64,000 bases of DNA from AC-32 sp963755635 (GTDB lineage: Bacteria; Actinomycetota; Thermoleophilia; Gaiellales; Gaiellaceae): assembly GCA_963755635.1 (NCBI GenBank), contig CAVWKS010000010.1, positions 372,001-436,000 on the forward strand. Direction: 5' to 3'. Positions 45,723 to 54,014 of this stretch are shown here, one piece after another; within the stretch, counting starts at the first letter, position 1, and each line of letters starts with the position of its first letter. The notes beneath the pieces were generated by a model. That model was not told the origin of the DNA. It saw only the letters and a list, made by a program, of their open reading frames with translations, and searched no databases. The position numbers were made by a program, and so were the translations under genes.

Positions 45723-46103
45723 GTGGCCAAGGAGGTCATCAGCACCTCCGAGGCGCCTGGAGGATTCGCAGGCTACAGCCAGGCGATCCGAGCGAACGGG
45801 ATGGTGTTCGTGTCGGGCCAAGGCCCGTTCGATCCAGTGACGGGAGAGGTTGTCGGGGAGACGATCGAGGAACAGACGCGGCAGTGCCTGCGGAACGTGG
45901 AAGCGATCCTGAAGGCAGCCGGATCCACGATGGACGACGTCGTCCAGGCCACGTTCATCCTCCTCGACGAATCGGACTTCGCCGGAATGAACGAGGAATG
46001 GAATCGCTGGTTCCCGACGAGCCCGCCTGCGCGACAAGGGGCAAAGCTCCCGATCAGCCCGAAGGGCATGCGAATCTCGATCGCAGCCATCGCCGTCTCA
46101 TAG
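45723..46103 (+). CDS. ridA: RidA-family enamine/imine deaminase
   Basis: This 126-residue protein of the YjgF/YER057c/UK114 family hydrolyses reactive enamines from PLP enzymes. Signatures are GYSQAIRANGMVFVSGQGPFDP, the QCLRNVEAIL helix and a C-terminal strand. The usual catalytic Arg of RidA sits in the PPARQGAKLPI region. GTG start. Confidence 0.85.
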   Translation: MAKEVISTSEAPGGFAGYSQAIRANGMVFVSGQGPFDPVTGEVVGETIEEQTRQCLRNVEAILKAAGSTMDDVVQATFILLDESDFAGMNEEWNRWFPTSPPARQGAKLPISPKGMRISIAAIAVS

Positions 46104-46363
46104 CGCACGGGCGACCAGTCAGCTCGGCCGAAATCAGTTCTCCACCGTCTTCGGGTCGAATGCACCCGGAGCGGCGTAATCTCAACGCGGTGTCCGTGCT
46201 CGGGAATGACGCGTGCCCAAACAGTACGCCTCACTGAAGGCGTTCTGCGAGCGCTGAACGCGACGAGGAGCGACCGATACCGAAGGTCCGGTTTCTCGAA
46301 CGCTTCAAAAGCGTCGGATGCGCGGTCCGAGCGGAGGCAGCGGGTGTCAGCTAGCTTCGACCA
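46104..46363. other. Intergenic region without a gene
   Basis: No credible frame is seen. It includes CCGGAGCGGCGTAATCTCAA near 46168, which resembles CCGGAGTCGTAATCTCAA at about 52306, and GGGAATGACGCG, which resembles the end of the dispersed repeat. It may hold promoter sequence for the methyltransferase gene. Confidence 0.4.
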
Positions 46364-47107
46364 ATGTTGCGTGACGTTCTCCGGCCGGATCAGGACGCGT
46401 TCGGACATCTGCTGACCGACCTGGCTGCTGGGCGTCGGGTGAGCGAGGTCGTCGAACGCGATGACGGATGCATCTTCACGGGCGACCCGTCCTACTACCT
46501 CGCACCGTTCCGGCGTTGGTGGCCGCAGGAGCGGCGTGCGATGCGCTTCGTGCGTGGTCGCGTCCTGGACGTCGGTTGCGGCGCGGGCCGGGTCAGCCTC
46601 GAACTGCAGCGACGTGGCTTGGACGTGGTCGGGATCGATGTCTCTCCCCTTGCGATTCGGCTCGCTCGAGAACGTGGTGCCGCCGACGTGCGCGTCGGGA
46701 CACTCGATACTGCCCTCGAGGCAGACGAGCGGTTCGACACGATCCTGCTCCTCGGGAACAACCTTGGCTTGTTGAGCGGCGAACAGCAGGGCCGACCACT
46801 ACTCCGGAAGCTCGCACGTCTCTCGACCGCAAAGGGGCGAGTCCTTGCCGGCTCGTACGACCCGTATGACGGCGCCTCGGCGCTCGCTCAGCGCTACCAG
46901 GCACGCAACCGCGACCGCGGCAGGATGGGCGGCGTCGAACGTCTCCGCATCCGTTATCGCCAGTATGCAACCCCCTGGTATGACGTGCTATTCGCCGCAC
47001 GCGACGAGGTCAGGCAACTTGCCAAAGGAAGCGGTTGGACCGTCGGGCAGTTCATCGACGAGGGCGCCGGCTACGTCGCCGTTCTCAAACTCGCCCCAGG
47101 CTCTTGA
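46364..47107 (+). CDS. Class I SAM-dependent methyltransferase
   Basis: This 247-residue protein has the SAM motif GRVLDVGCGAGRVSLELQ, followed by GIDVSPLAIRLA and FDTILLLGNNLGLL. It resembles small-molecule methyltransferases of the ubiE type. Substrate unknown. It precedes the TIR-like gene on the same strand by 111 bases, with a copy of the dispersed repeat between them. Confidence 0.87.
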   Translation: MLRDVLRPDQDAFGHLLTDLAAGRRVSEVVERDDGCIFTGDPSYYLAPFRRWWPQERRAMRFVRGRVLDVGCGAGRVSLELQRRGLDVVGIDVSPLAIRLARERGAADVRVGTLDTALEADERFDTILLLGNNLGLLSGEQQGRPLLRKLARLSTAKGRVLAGSYDPYDGASALAQRYQARNRDRGRMGGVERLRIRYRQYATPWYDVLFAARDEVRQLAKGSGWTVGQFIDEGAGYVAVLKLAPGS

Positions 47108-47132
47108 GCCCCTGTCGGACGAGCGCTCGGCC

Positions 47133-47160
47133 GCCTGGGCCAGCGTGCGGGAATGTCACC
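47133..47160 (+). repeat. Dispersed 28-bp repeat, copy a
   Basis: GCCTGGGCCAGCGTGCGGGAATGTCACC lies 58 bases upstream of the TIR-like gene (quoted here in two parts: GCCTGGGCCAGCGTGCGG then GAATGTCACC). It agrees with copies b and d at nearly every position. Confidence 0.75.
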
Positions 47161-47218
47161 AGAGCGTCAGGCGACAGTTCTGCTACCGCTGCGCCACGTC
47201 GGTCATCATGAATCGCGC

Positions 47219-48136
47219 ATGAACAAGCCGCGCATCTTCCTCGGGTCGTCAGGCAAGCAGGCCAAGCTGCTCCAGGCGATTGCGCGCGGGCTCAAGGACA
47301 TCGCCGACGTCGAGCCCTGGACCACCACGTTCAACCCCGGACGATCCACCCTCGACCGGCTCGTCGAGCTCTCTCAGGAGGTCGATTTCGCGGCATTCGT
47401 GTTCGCCCAGGACGACTGGACCGCAGCGGATGCATCCGAGTCCGGCCAGGCGTCGCCGCGCGACAACGTGGTGTTCGAGGCCGGGCTGTTCGGTGGCGCG
47501 CTTGGCATCCGGCGCACGTTCATCCTCCACGCCACGGGTTCGAAGCTGCCGACCGACCTGCTCGGGCTGACCTCCGTCCGCTACGACCCGGCCACGACCG
47601 CCTCAGAGGTTCGCGCGATCAACCAGAAGCTCCGCAACGCGATCGAGTCCGAAGGCCGCCGCGGCCCCGTCGAGGGCCTCTGGTGGCAACTCTCGCTCAC
47701 CGTGCGGAGCGAGGAAGAACCGTCGGCGGTGAGCCTCCTGCGCATCTCGCGGGACCGCGACGGTGACCTCAACGTGACCGGCCGCTCCTGGCAGGAGAAC
47801 GGCACCCTGTCGGCGCGCTATTGGAGCGAGGCTGCGAAAGAGCGCAAGGAACCGGCCGGCATCCTCTACTTCTGGAAGGGCGAGCGCCCCCTGGACGCGA
47901 ATGCCCCGCAGCTCGAGGGCACTGGTGAGATGAGGTTGGAGACCACCGACCGCGCCACTGGATACTGGACGACACGTTCGGATCACGACACCGGGCCGAA
48001 TGCCCGAACCGCCGGCGTCTACCAGCGAGCCGACCCCGCAGACCTCCAGGTGCTCGACGGCGGGAGCGAAGAGGAGCGGGCGGAGCTCATCGCGCGGCGC
48101 CTCCGGGAGTGGAGGTCGGCCGCGAACACGTTCTGA
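47219..48136 (+). CDS. TIR-like nucleotide-binding protein with beta-rich C-terminal domain
   Basis: This 305-residue protein starts at ATG 47219. Residues 4-125 match the TIR-like nucleotide-binding domain of bacterial immune effectors (Cap12/Pycsar TIR type): RIFLGSSGKQ, DFAAFVFAQDDW, PRDNVVFEAGLFGGALGIRRTF with candidate catalytic Glu87, and LPTDLLGL. Residues 150-295 form a beta-rich domain (LLRISRDRDGDLNVTGRSW; GILYFWKGERP; GTGEMRLE) that I do not recognise and that could be the ligand sensor. No cyclase partner is adjacent; a methyltransferase lies before it and an IS110-type element after it. Role in phage defence by NAD+ cleavage is inference. Confidence 0.82.
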   Translation: MNKPRIFLGSSGKQAKLLQAIARGLKDIADVEPWTTTFNPGRSTLDRLVELSQEVDFAAFVFAQDDWTAADASESGQASPRDNVVFEAGLFGGALGIRRTFILHATGSKLPTDLLGLTSVRYDPATTASEVRAINQKLRNAIESEGRRGPVEGLWWQLSLTVRSEEEPSAVSLLRISRDRDGDLNVTGRSWQENGTLSARYWSEAAKERKEPAGILYFWKGERPLDANAPQLEGTGEMRLETTDRATGYWTTRSDHDTGPNARTAGVYQRADPADLQVLDGGSEEERAELIARRLREWRSAANTF

Positions 48137-49730
48137 GCACTCGCGATGGGCGACCAGGGCTGACCCGATCGTGCGGTCGGGCGGACGCTACCTGCGCTCT
48201 CCGTCAGAGAGCTCGGAAATCGCCTCTCGACAGGCTCAGGTTCCGCAGCTACGCCAACCGCGACCCGGCGCTGGCATGGGCCAGACCGTATGGACTGCCC
48301 GGCGCCTCGCTCGTAAGTTGGCGCGGGTTGCCGTCGGGGTTGGCCCGGCGGTAGAGCCGCAATTACGGGAGGCGCCGGTTATGGACGAAGGTAGCTGGGT
48401 CGGACTTGATGTGCACGCTCGCTCGGTGGTCGCGGGTGTGATCGATCGGGAGAGCGGTGAGCTGCGGTCGCTGCGGCTGCCGCCGGGGTGTGAGGCGACG
48501 GTTGCCTGGCTGACGACGCTGCCGGCGCCGGTTCGGGTCGTGTACGAGGCGGGGCCGACTGGGTACGGGCTCGCGCGTGCGTGTGCCGGGGCGGGGATCA
48601 GCTGCGTTGTCGCGGCGCCGTCGCGGATCCGGGCGGCAGCCGATCGGGTCAAGACCGACCGGCGGGACGCCGAGCGGCTGGCGAGGCTGCTTCGGCTGGG
48701 TGAGATCACCGCGGTACGGGTGCCCGAGCCGGACGAGGAGGCCGCGCGTGATCTGGTCCGCGCCCGCGAGGACGCTCGCGGCGATCTGATGCGGGCCCGC
48801 CACCGGCTCTCGAAGCTGCTCCTCCGCCATGGCGCGGTCTACGACGCGACCGCCTGGACGCGGGCGCACGACGCCTGGCTTCGCCGGCAGCGGTTCCAAA
48901 GCGGGCCGCTCGCAATCGTGTTCGACGAGTGCTACGGCCGGGTGCTCGACGCGAAGACCAGGAGGGATGCGCTCGACGAGGCGATCGCCGAGCTCGCCGC
49001 TTCCCAGCCGTACGTCGATGTCGTCGGCAGGCTCGTCTGTCTGCGCGGCGTCTCCACGCTGACGGCGTTCGCGTTGACCGTCGAGCTCGGCGACTGGAGC
49101 AGGTTCCGCCCCGAGTCGCTCGGGCCGTTCCTCGGCCTCACCCCCAGCGAGCACTCAAGCGGGGAGCGGCGCCGCCAAGGCGCGATCAGCAAGACCGGCA
49201 ACACGAACGCGCGCCGGCTCCTGATCGAGGCCGCCTGGCACCAACGCCGCCCGCCTCGTCTGAGCGTCACGCTGGAACGCAGACGCCACGGCAAGCCGGC
49301 CGCCGTGCAAGCCCAGGCCGATCGAAGCGCCCGCCGACTCCACGGACGCTGGCATGCGCTCGAGGGCCGAGGCAAGCCCCGCTCGATCGTCGTGGTCGCC
49401 GTCGCCCGCGAGCTCGCCGGACACTGCTGGGCGCTCGCGACGATGGAGTAGCCGCCACAGCAACGGCTCGGCGAGGAGAGCGCACCGGCGCAACGACGCG
49501 AGGAGCGACCCGAGAGAACACTGTGAGCAGCCCACAACGGGGCCACGCTCGACGCCAGAGAACGGCACCGCTCCTCACCATCGCACACCGGTCATGCGGC
49601 ACCAACCCGCGCATATGAGTCGCGACACAGACGTCGACGACAGCCGATGCGCTCCCCCCGCCGACCCAAACCCCGCAACAGCGGGGCGACTAAACCCCTG
49701 CGCGGTTGACAGCCCGCACTCCATATGAGT
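48137..49730 (+). mobile_element. IS110-family insertion sequence (ends approximate)
   Basis: The transposase gene is flanked by about 245 bases of non-coding DNA upstream and about 280 downstream. The right side carries TTGACA (49706-49711) about 20 bases before the presumed end, consistent with the outward -35 that IS110 elements use to make a promoter across the circle junction. ATATGAGT occurs twice (about 49612 and 49723). IS110 elements lack clear terminal repeats, so both borders are guesses. The upstream non-coding part may encode a bridge RNA. Confidence 0.6.
48381..49451 (+). CDS. IS110-family DEDD transposase
   Basis: The 356-residue transposase from ATG 48381 has the RuvC-like DEDD domain (GLDVHARSVVAGVID; VYEAGPTGYGL; KTDRRDAERLARLL) and the C-terminal catalytic-serine domain seen in GLTPSEHSSGERRRQGAISK with TGNTNARRLLIEAAW. 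IS110 enzymes insert without long repeats, guided by a bridge RNA from the element. The gene looks intact. A longer in-frame start upstream overlaps non-coding element DNA and is rejected. Confidence 0.93.
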   Translation: MDEGSWVGLDVHARSVVAGVIDRESGELRSLRLPPGCEATVAWLTTLPAPVRVVYEAGPTGYGLARACAGAGISCVVAAPSRIRAAADRVKTDRRDAERLARLLRLGEITAVRVPEPDEEAARDLVRAREDARGDLMRARHRLSKLLLRHGAVYDATAWTRAHDAWLRRQRFQSGPLAIVFDECYGRVLDAKTRRDALDEAIAELAASQPYVDVVGRLVCLRGVSTLTAFALTVELGDWSRFRPESLGPFLGLTPSEHSSGERRRQGAISKTGNTNARRLLIEAAWHQRRPPRLSVTLERRRHGKPAAVQAQADRSARRLHGRWHALEGRGKPRSIVVVAVARELAGHCWALATME

Positions 49731-49845
49731 GTTCCGGAATGACCCCTGAGAATGACCCTGACAGCGCATCAGTCGGCGTTGGGCGGTTCGTCCAGCTGAC
49801 GATCCTGAGGGTGCGGCAACTCGAGCTGCGTCATGATGCGCTGCG
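49452..49845. other. Non-coding tail of IS110 element and flank
   Basis: No gene is seen. The first about 280 bases belong to the element (see mobile element). After about 49731 the flank reads GGAATGACCCCTGAGAATGA, similar to the end of the dispersed repeat (GAATGTCCCCTGA in copy d), so the element may have inserted in or beside such a repeat. Confidence 0.4.
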
Positions 49846-50196
49846 ATGGGTGAGCCGTTCTTCACGCGACCGGGCAAGGGTGAACGGATCGGGCGGCGCG
49901 GATACCGCGTCCTCGCGGAGCTGCCGCAGATCGAGGCGCTCGAGCTCTCGTTCGGGCCGGACTTCGAGGGCGTCGACCCGCACATGCACGCCGACCACAC
50001 CGACTCGTTCTACGTGCTCGAGGGCGAGTTCGAGTTCCTCCACGATGGCGAGTGGCGCCGCGTCGAGCCCGGCACGTTCCTCTCGGTGCCCCCGAACGTC
50101 GAGCACGGCTTCCGCCCCTGCGGCGTGGGGCCTGTCCGCGTCCTCAACTTCCACACGCCGAACGCCGGCTTCATCGCGCAACTGCGAGAAGGCTAG
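49846..50196 (+). CDS. Cupin-domain protein 2
   Basis: This 116-residue single-domain cupin has the first motif HMHADHTDSFYVLEGEFEFL (two His and a downstream Glu) and second-motif VPPNVEHGFRP. It starts at an ATG about 115 bases after the IS element. Such proteins range from isomerases to storage or regulatory domains; function unknown. Confidence 0.85.
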   Translation: MGEPFFTRPGKGERIGRRGYRVLAELPQIEALELSFGPDFEGVDPHMHADHTDSFYVLEGEFEFLHDGEWRRVEPGTFLSVPPNVEHGFRPCGVGPVRVLNFHTPNAGFIAQLREG

Positions 50197-50296
50197 GTCC
50201 AGGCGATAGCGCTCTCGCCTGGCCAGCGTCCTCTCACCTGAGAGTTGAGGCACTGGGCCAGCACCACGACGCGCTCAGACTCGCCGAGACGGCGGC

Positions 50297-52105
50297 CTAC
50301 CGCGAGGAGCGCTCGACGCCGAGGCTGCGCAGGGAGCGCTCGAACTCCGGGACCTGTCCCTGGATGCGTTCGAAGTCCGGCTCGGAGAGAGCGAGGAGCT
50401 TCATGGGCGTCCGGGCGACGACCGTGGCGGTTCGTTTTCCCGCTGTCAGCAGAAGTCCGATCTCGCCGAACGTGTCGCCTGGGCCGAGCGCCACGGGTAA
50501 CGGGCCGCCGGCACCGATGACTTCCGCCTCGCCCGCTTCGATCAGGTAGACGGTGCTTCCTGACTCGTCGACCGTGACGACTTCTGTGCCCGCGTCGACC
50601 TCCGCCTCGCCCATCGCTTCCGCGAGCTCCTCGAGCTCGGCAGTGGGGAGGTCGGCGAACAGAGGTGCGCTCGCGATCCTTGCCGTATCGATGACGAGAG
50701 CCGGCGGGATGGGGTGGTTAGACACAAACATCTCGGCGGGGTCGTGCGTGGCTCTGATCTTGCGAAGCCGCTGGAAGGTGTAAGTCTTCAGCGGGTAGAG
50801 CCGCGCGCCCCCGACCTGCCGCTCGGCGAAGTTGAAATACGTCCGCGCCGACTCCCAGGGGGCTAGCGCGGCCTTGACTCGGTCGACCGCCTCATGGACA
50901 GCGGCGGCGATCTCGGGGTTCGGCGCCATCCCGACGGCGAACATCACGTATCCGGCATCGAGCGTGCCGACCGCGCCGTGGTGTTCAGCCGAACTGGCCA
51001 TTGCCCCGCCGAGCTGTCGTATCTCGAGCGAGATCAGCGGTGGGACGGCGTTCTGGACGAACGCGTCGATTGCCTCGTCGGGCAAGCGCTCGAGGAACAG
51101 CCCGTCGCCGACGCCCGGGACGGGGTGGGGCGGGTCCATATGCAGGTGTTGAAGAGCAGTTGGCGCCACGGCGGCGAAGGTGTCCATCGCCGGATCGAGC
51201 TCTCTCAGCTGCGCGACCAGCGCGTTGCCGTCGGCCTCCGAGCCGACGAAGACCGCCTCGACGATCACGAAGCTCTGGCCGCGCATCGGCTCCGGAACGT
51301 CCGGAAGGGGTGGAAAATGAAGGATCCGGCCGACCGACGTGACCTCGTGCGGCACCGTCTCGGCCCATTCGCGCCAGGAACGCAACACCTCGCCTGCCCG
51401 CTCGAGGGGCCAGAACATCGCGCCGGCGTATAGCTCGGGCATGGGATACAGCTCAAGCTCGATCGCCGTGACGACGCCGAAGCTGCCGCCGCCACCCCGG
51501 ACGGCCCAGAACAGATCGGGCTCGTTCTCACTGTCCAGCCGCACAAGCTTTCCCTCGGAAGTCACGAGCTCGACCGCGGTGACGCTGTTGGCGGCGAGCC
51601 CTCGGCTCCGCGCCAGCCAGCCCATGCCGCCTCCGAGTGTGTAGCCGACTACGCCGACGTCGGGAGAGGAACCGTGGAGGACGACGAAGCCCTGTTCGGC
51701 GGCAGGCACGACAACGTCCTCCCAGAGCGCTCCAGCCTGGATGCGCGCCCGAGCCGCGCCGGCGTCGATCTCTACACCACGCAAACGCGATGTCTTCACG
51801 AGGATCGTGCCGTCCAGCACTGCGAGCGCGGACGCTCCGTGGCCGGTTCCCTGTGGGGCGATCCGAAGGCCGTGTTCACCCGCGAACTCGACGACCTTGA
51901 CGACGTCCTCGACGGACTCGACCAGTGCGACCGCGAACGGCCTCTGATCAACCGCGAGGTTCCACGCCCGACGAGCGTCGTCCCACTCGGGGTCGCCTGG
52001 AAGCACGAGGCCGCCGGTGAGCCGGCCCCGCAGGGCGTGGAGATCGCCCGTCCCGACGCGATCGGCGAGAGCAGGGGAACGAGCGCCGTCGGTCATGAGC
52101 GGCAT
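50297..52105 (-). CDS. FAD-linked oxidase fused to cyclic-nucleotide-binding domain
   Basis: From ATG 52105 (602 residues, GAGGAAG ribosome site) the first part is a berberine-bridge-type FAD oxidoreductase: APQGTGHGAS and VGYTLGGGMGWLARSRGL form the FAD site, and the C-terminal NFAERQVGG, TYTFQRLRKIRATHDPAEMF is the BBE substrate segment. After a short linker, residues 475-600 form a cyclic-nucleotide-binding domain (GPGDTFGEIGLLL, KRTATVVA). The FAD part lacks the usual His-Cys double linkage at the motif start. The fusion suggests nucleotide-controlled oxidase activity; substrate unknown. Confidence 0.87.
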   Translation of the reverse strand: MPLMTDGARSPALADRVGTGDLHALRGRLTGGLVLPGDPEWDDARRAWNLAVDQRPFAVALVESVEDVVKVVEFAGEHGLRIAPQGTGHGASALAVLDGTILVKTSRLRGVEIDAGAARARIQAGALWEDVVVPAAEQGFVVLHGSSPDVGVVGYTLGGGMGWLARSRGLAANSVTAVELVTSEGKLVRLDSENEPDLFWAVRGGGGSFGVVTAIELELYPMPELYAGAMFWPLERAGEVLRSWREWAETVPHEVTSVGRILHFPPLPDVPEPMRGQSFVIVEAVFVGSEADGNALVAQLRELDPAMDTFAAVAPTALQHLHMDPPHPVPGVGDGLFLERLPDEAIDAFVQNAVPPLISLEIRQLGGAMASSAEHHGAVGTLDAGYVMFAVGMAPNPEIAAAVHEAVDRVKAALAPWESARTYFNFAERQVGGARLYPLKTYTFQRLRKIRATHDPAEMFVSNHPIPPALVIDTARIASAPLFADLPTAELEELAEAMGEAEVDAGTEVVTVDESGSTVYLIEAGEAEVIGAGGPLPVALGPGDTFGEIGLLLTAGKRTATVVARTPMKLLALSEPDFERIQGQVPEFERSLRSLGVERSSR

Positions 52106-52243
52106 GCTACTTCCTCGACGTTTTCGGCTCTCACGGCCCGTCGGTGTGCCGCGCTCCACGCATTCAGTCGCTATTACTGCACGCGACTCGGCTGGTCGCG
52201 TCGTAGCAAGCTGGCAACGCACACCGCAGGGATAAGCGCGCTC

Positions 52244-52271
52244 GCCTGGGCCAGCGTGCGCGAATGTACCC
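52244..52271 (+). repeat. Dispersed 28-bp repeat, copy b
   Basis: GCCTGGGCCAGCGTGCGC continuing GAATGTACCC, 54 bases upstream of the secreted-protein gene at 52325 and on the same strand. Confidence 0.75.
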
Positions 52272-52324
52272 GAGAGAGTGAGCTTGGGACGGACCCGTTG
52301 TGGCGCCGGAGTCGTAATCTCAAT

Positions 52325-52810
52325 GTGGTGGCGAGAGGAATCATTGTGCTGAGTGTGGTGTGCCTGCTGGGCGCAGCGCTGAGAGGCTCGGCTCAGGCGT
52401 CTGGGCGTAGAGGGCATTGCGGTCCGGCTCTGTGCTTCCGCGCCGAGAGGGGCTGGTTCGGCTCAGTCGGGCCTGGGGTCGTGAACGCACGCCCCGCCGC
52501 CTGGGTCCTTTTCGGCAACTTCTGGTTCCCGGCCGATGCGGCAGGAAACGAAGGAGGTCCCTCTGTTCCGCCAGGCAAGGTGCTCATCGCGCTCGGGGAC
52601 TGGCCGGTCGTGCGGCCGTATGACCGCTGGCCTCGCGTTCGTCGGCTTCGTCTTCCACGCGACGCGACGGCAAAGCGCGTGCTCCGATGGCACGTTCGTT
52701 TCGCGGGTCGGGCCGTTTTTCTCACGGTTCGCTTCGGCTCCGCACCGACCCGGCAAATGCGAACCCTCGCGAACGCGAAGCTAATGGCGGTCTACCGCAA
52801 GCAGCGGTAG
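52325..52810 (+). CDS. Secreted protein of unknown function
   Basis: The protein (about 161 residues from tandem GTG codons at 52325 and 52328) has a signal peptide ending near SAQASG. The mature part carries two cysteines (CGPALC), the segment WVLFGNFWFPADAAGNEGG, VLIALGDWPV, and a basic beta-rich end (RWHVRFAGRAVFLTVRFGS). It resembles exported actinobacterial proteins I cannot name. Function unknown. Confidence 0.6.
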   Translation: MVARGIIVLSVVCLLGAALRGSAQASGRRGHCGPALCFRAERGWFGSVGPGVVNARPAAWVLFGNFWFPADAAGNEGGPSVPPGKVLIALGDWPVVRPYDRWPRVRRLRLPRDATAKRVLRWHVRFAGRAVFLTVRFGSAPTRQMRTLANAKLMAVYRKQR

Positions 52811-52841
52811 TCACAGGAGTGCGGCGACGACAGGACGGTCC

Positions 52842-52875
52842 GTCTGGGCCAGCGTTCCCCAATGACGCCAGAGTG
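52842..52875 (+). repeat. Dispersed repeat, diverged copy c
   Basis: GTCTGGGCCAGCGTTCCCC followed by AATGACGCCAGAGTG. The first 14 bases match the other copies; the second half is diverged. It is 125 bases upstream of the nucleotidyltransferase gene. Confidence 0.6.
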
Positions 52876-52999
52876 CCCGTCCCGCAGTTCACAAGAACCG
52901 TCGCACCTCTTGTCGGCTTCTGACTCAAAGGCGACGTGTGCCTCGACCCAGGACGTAGCGAGGCTCGCCGGCCATTTGCGCGACTAGGATCGCGACGGC

Positions 53000-53857
53000 G
53001 TGAACGCTGAGACGGAGCACCTGCGCGCCCGAGCCCGTCAGGTGCTGGAAGCTACGACGAGCCGGATTCCGATCCGAGCTGCGTTGTTGGCAGGCTCGGC
53101 AGGTCGCGGCAATGCTGATCGCTTCTCAGACCTCGATCTCCTCTTCTACGTCGATGAGGTGCCGACAAACGAGGCGATCGCCGAGGTTAGGAGAGCTGTA
53201 GGAGGCATCGAGCCTCTGAAGCGTCACGAGCCAACCGATTACTGGAATGGTGAGGAGTTCCGGCTAGACGGCATCCGAACAGAGGTCAGCTTCACGACCG
53301 TCGAACACACCGAGGGTGAGCTAGACGAGCTGCTCATTCAGCTGGTCGACGTTGCCTCGCCACGCCAGAAGGTCCTCTCTGGCATCGCCGAGGGCCTGCC
53401 CCTCTCTGGCCAAGCGCTCATCGGGCGCTGGAAGACGCGGCTACGCGAGTACCCGGAGCCGTTCCGGCGAGAGATGATCCGACGCCACTGGAACTTCTTT
53501 CCGCTCTGGTATTACGGAGAGGCGATGGCTCGCCGCGACAGCGAGCTGTGGCGACTGGACGTGCTGCTCGATGACGCCTTCAACCTGCTCGGAGTTTTGG
53601 CTGGTCTCAACCGCCTCTACTTTGCACGGTTCGAACTCAAGCGGATGCGCGACTTCGTAGCCAAGATGGAACTTGCGCCGCCTTCTTTGGCGGACCGAAT
53701 CGAGGGACTCTTCAGCCTGGCGCCGCAAGAGGCGGCAGAAGGTCTGGGCGCGCTCGTTGAAGAGACGCGGGCACTCGTGAGCGGCGAACTACCCGACCTC
53801 GAACTCCTGCTTCCCTTTCCACCGGGAACGCGCCAGGAACCGTGGTCGCGCGAGTGA
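53000..53857 (+). CDS. Nucleotidyltransferase-domain protein
   Basis: This 285-residue protein has the Pol-beta-type signature LLAGSAGRGNADRFSDLDLLFY (GS plus DxD at about 31-48), with a third acidic residue in GIRTEVSF. The rest is helical. The layout resembles aminoglycoside nucleotidyltransferases and related small-substrate enzymes, but substrate cannot be read from sequence. The codon use looks slightly less GC-biased than neighbours, in keeping with an accessory gene. GTG start. Confidence 0.82.
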   Translation: MNAETEHLRARARQVLEATTSRIPIRAALLAGSAGRGNADRFSDLDLLFYVDEVPTNEAIAEVRRAVGGIEPLKRHEPTDYWNGEEFRLDGIRTEVSFTTVEHTEGELDELLIQLVDVASPRQKVLSGIAEGLPLSGQALIGRWKTRLREYPEPFRREMIRRHWNFFPLWYYGEAMARRDSELWRLDVLLDDAFNLLGVLAGLNRLYFARFELKRMRDFVAKMELAPPSLADRIEGLFSLAPQEAAEGLGALVEETRALVSGELPDLELLLPFPPGTRQEPWSRE

Positions 53858-53910
53858 CGCTTCCTCCCAAAACATGCCCTCAGCCGGCTTGTAGGGCGAT
53901 GACCCGGCCT

Positions 53911-53941
53911 CTCGCCTGGGCCAGCGTGCGCGAATGTCCCC
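53911..53941 (+). repeat. Dispersed repeat, copy d
   Basis: CTCGCCTGGGCCAGCGTGCG followed by CGAATGTCCCC, identical to copy b over 26 bases except the last few. It lies 73 bases upstream of the ECF sigma factor gene. Confidence 0.75.
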
Positions 53942-54014
53942 TGACCGAACCGCTCGCCGTGCGAACGTCTAGCCTGGGATAAAGAAAGGCTGGCTGCTAA
54001 ACCCTCCTTTCACT

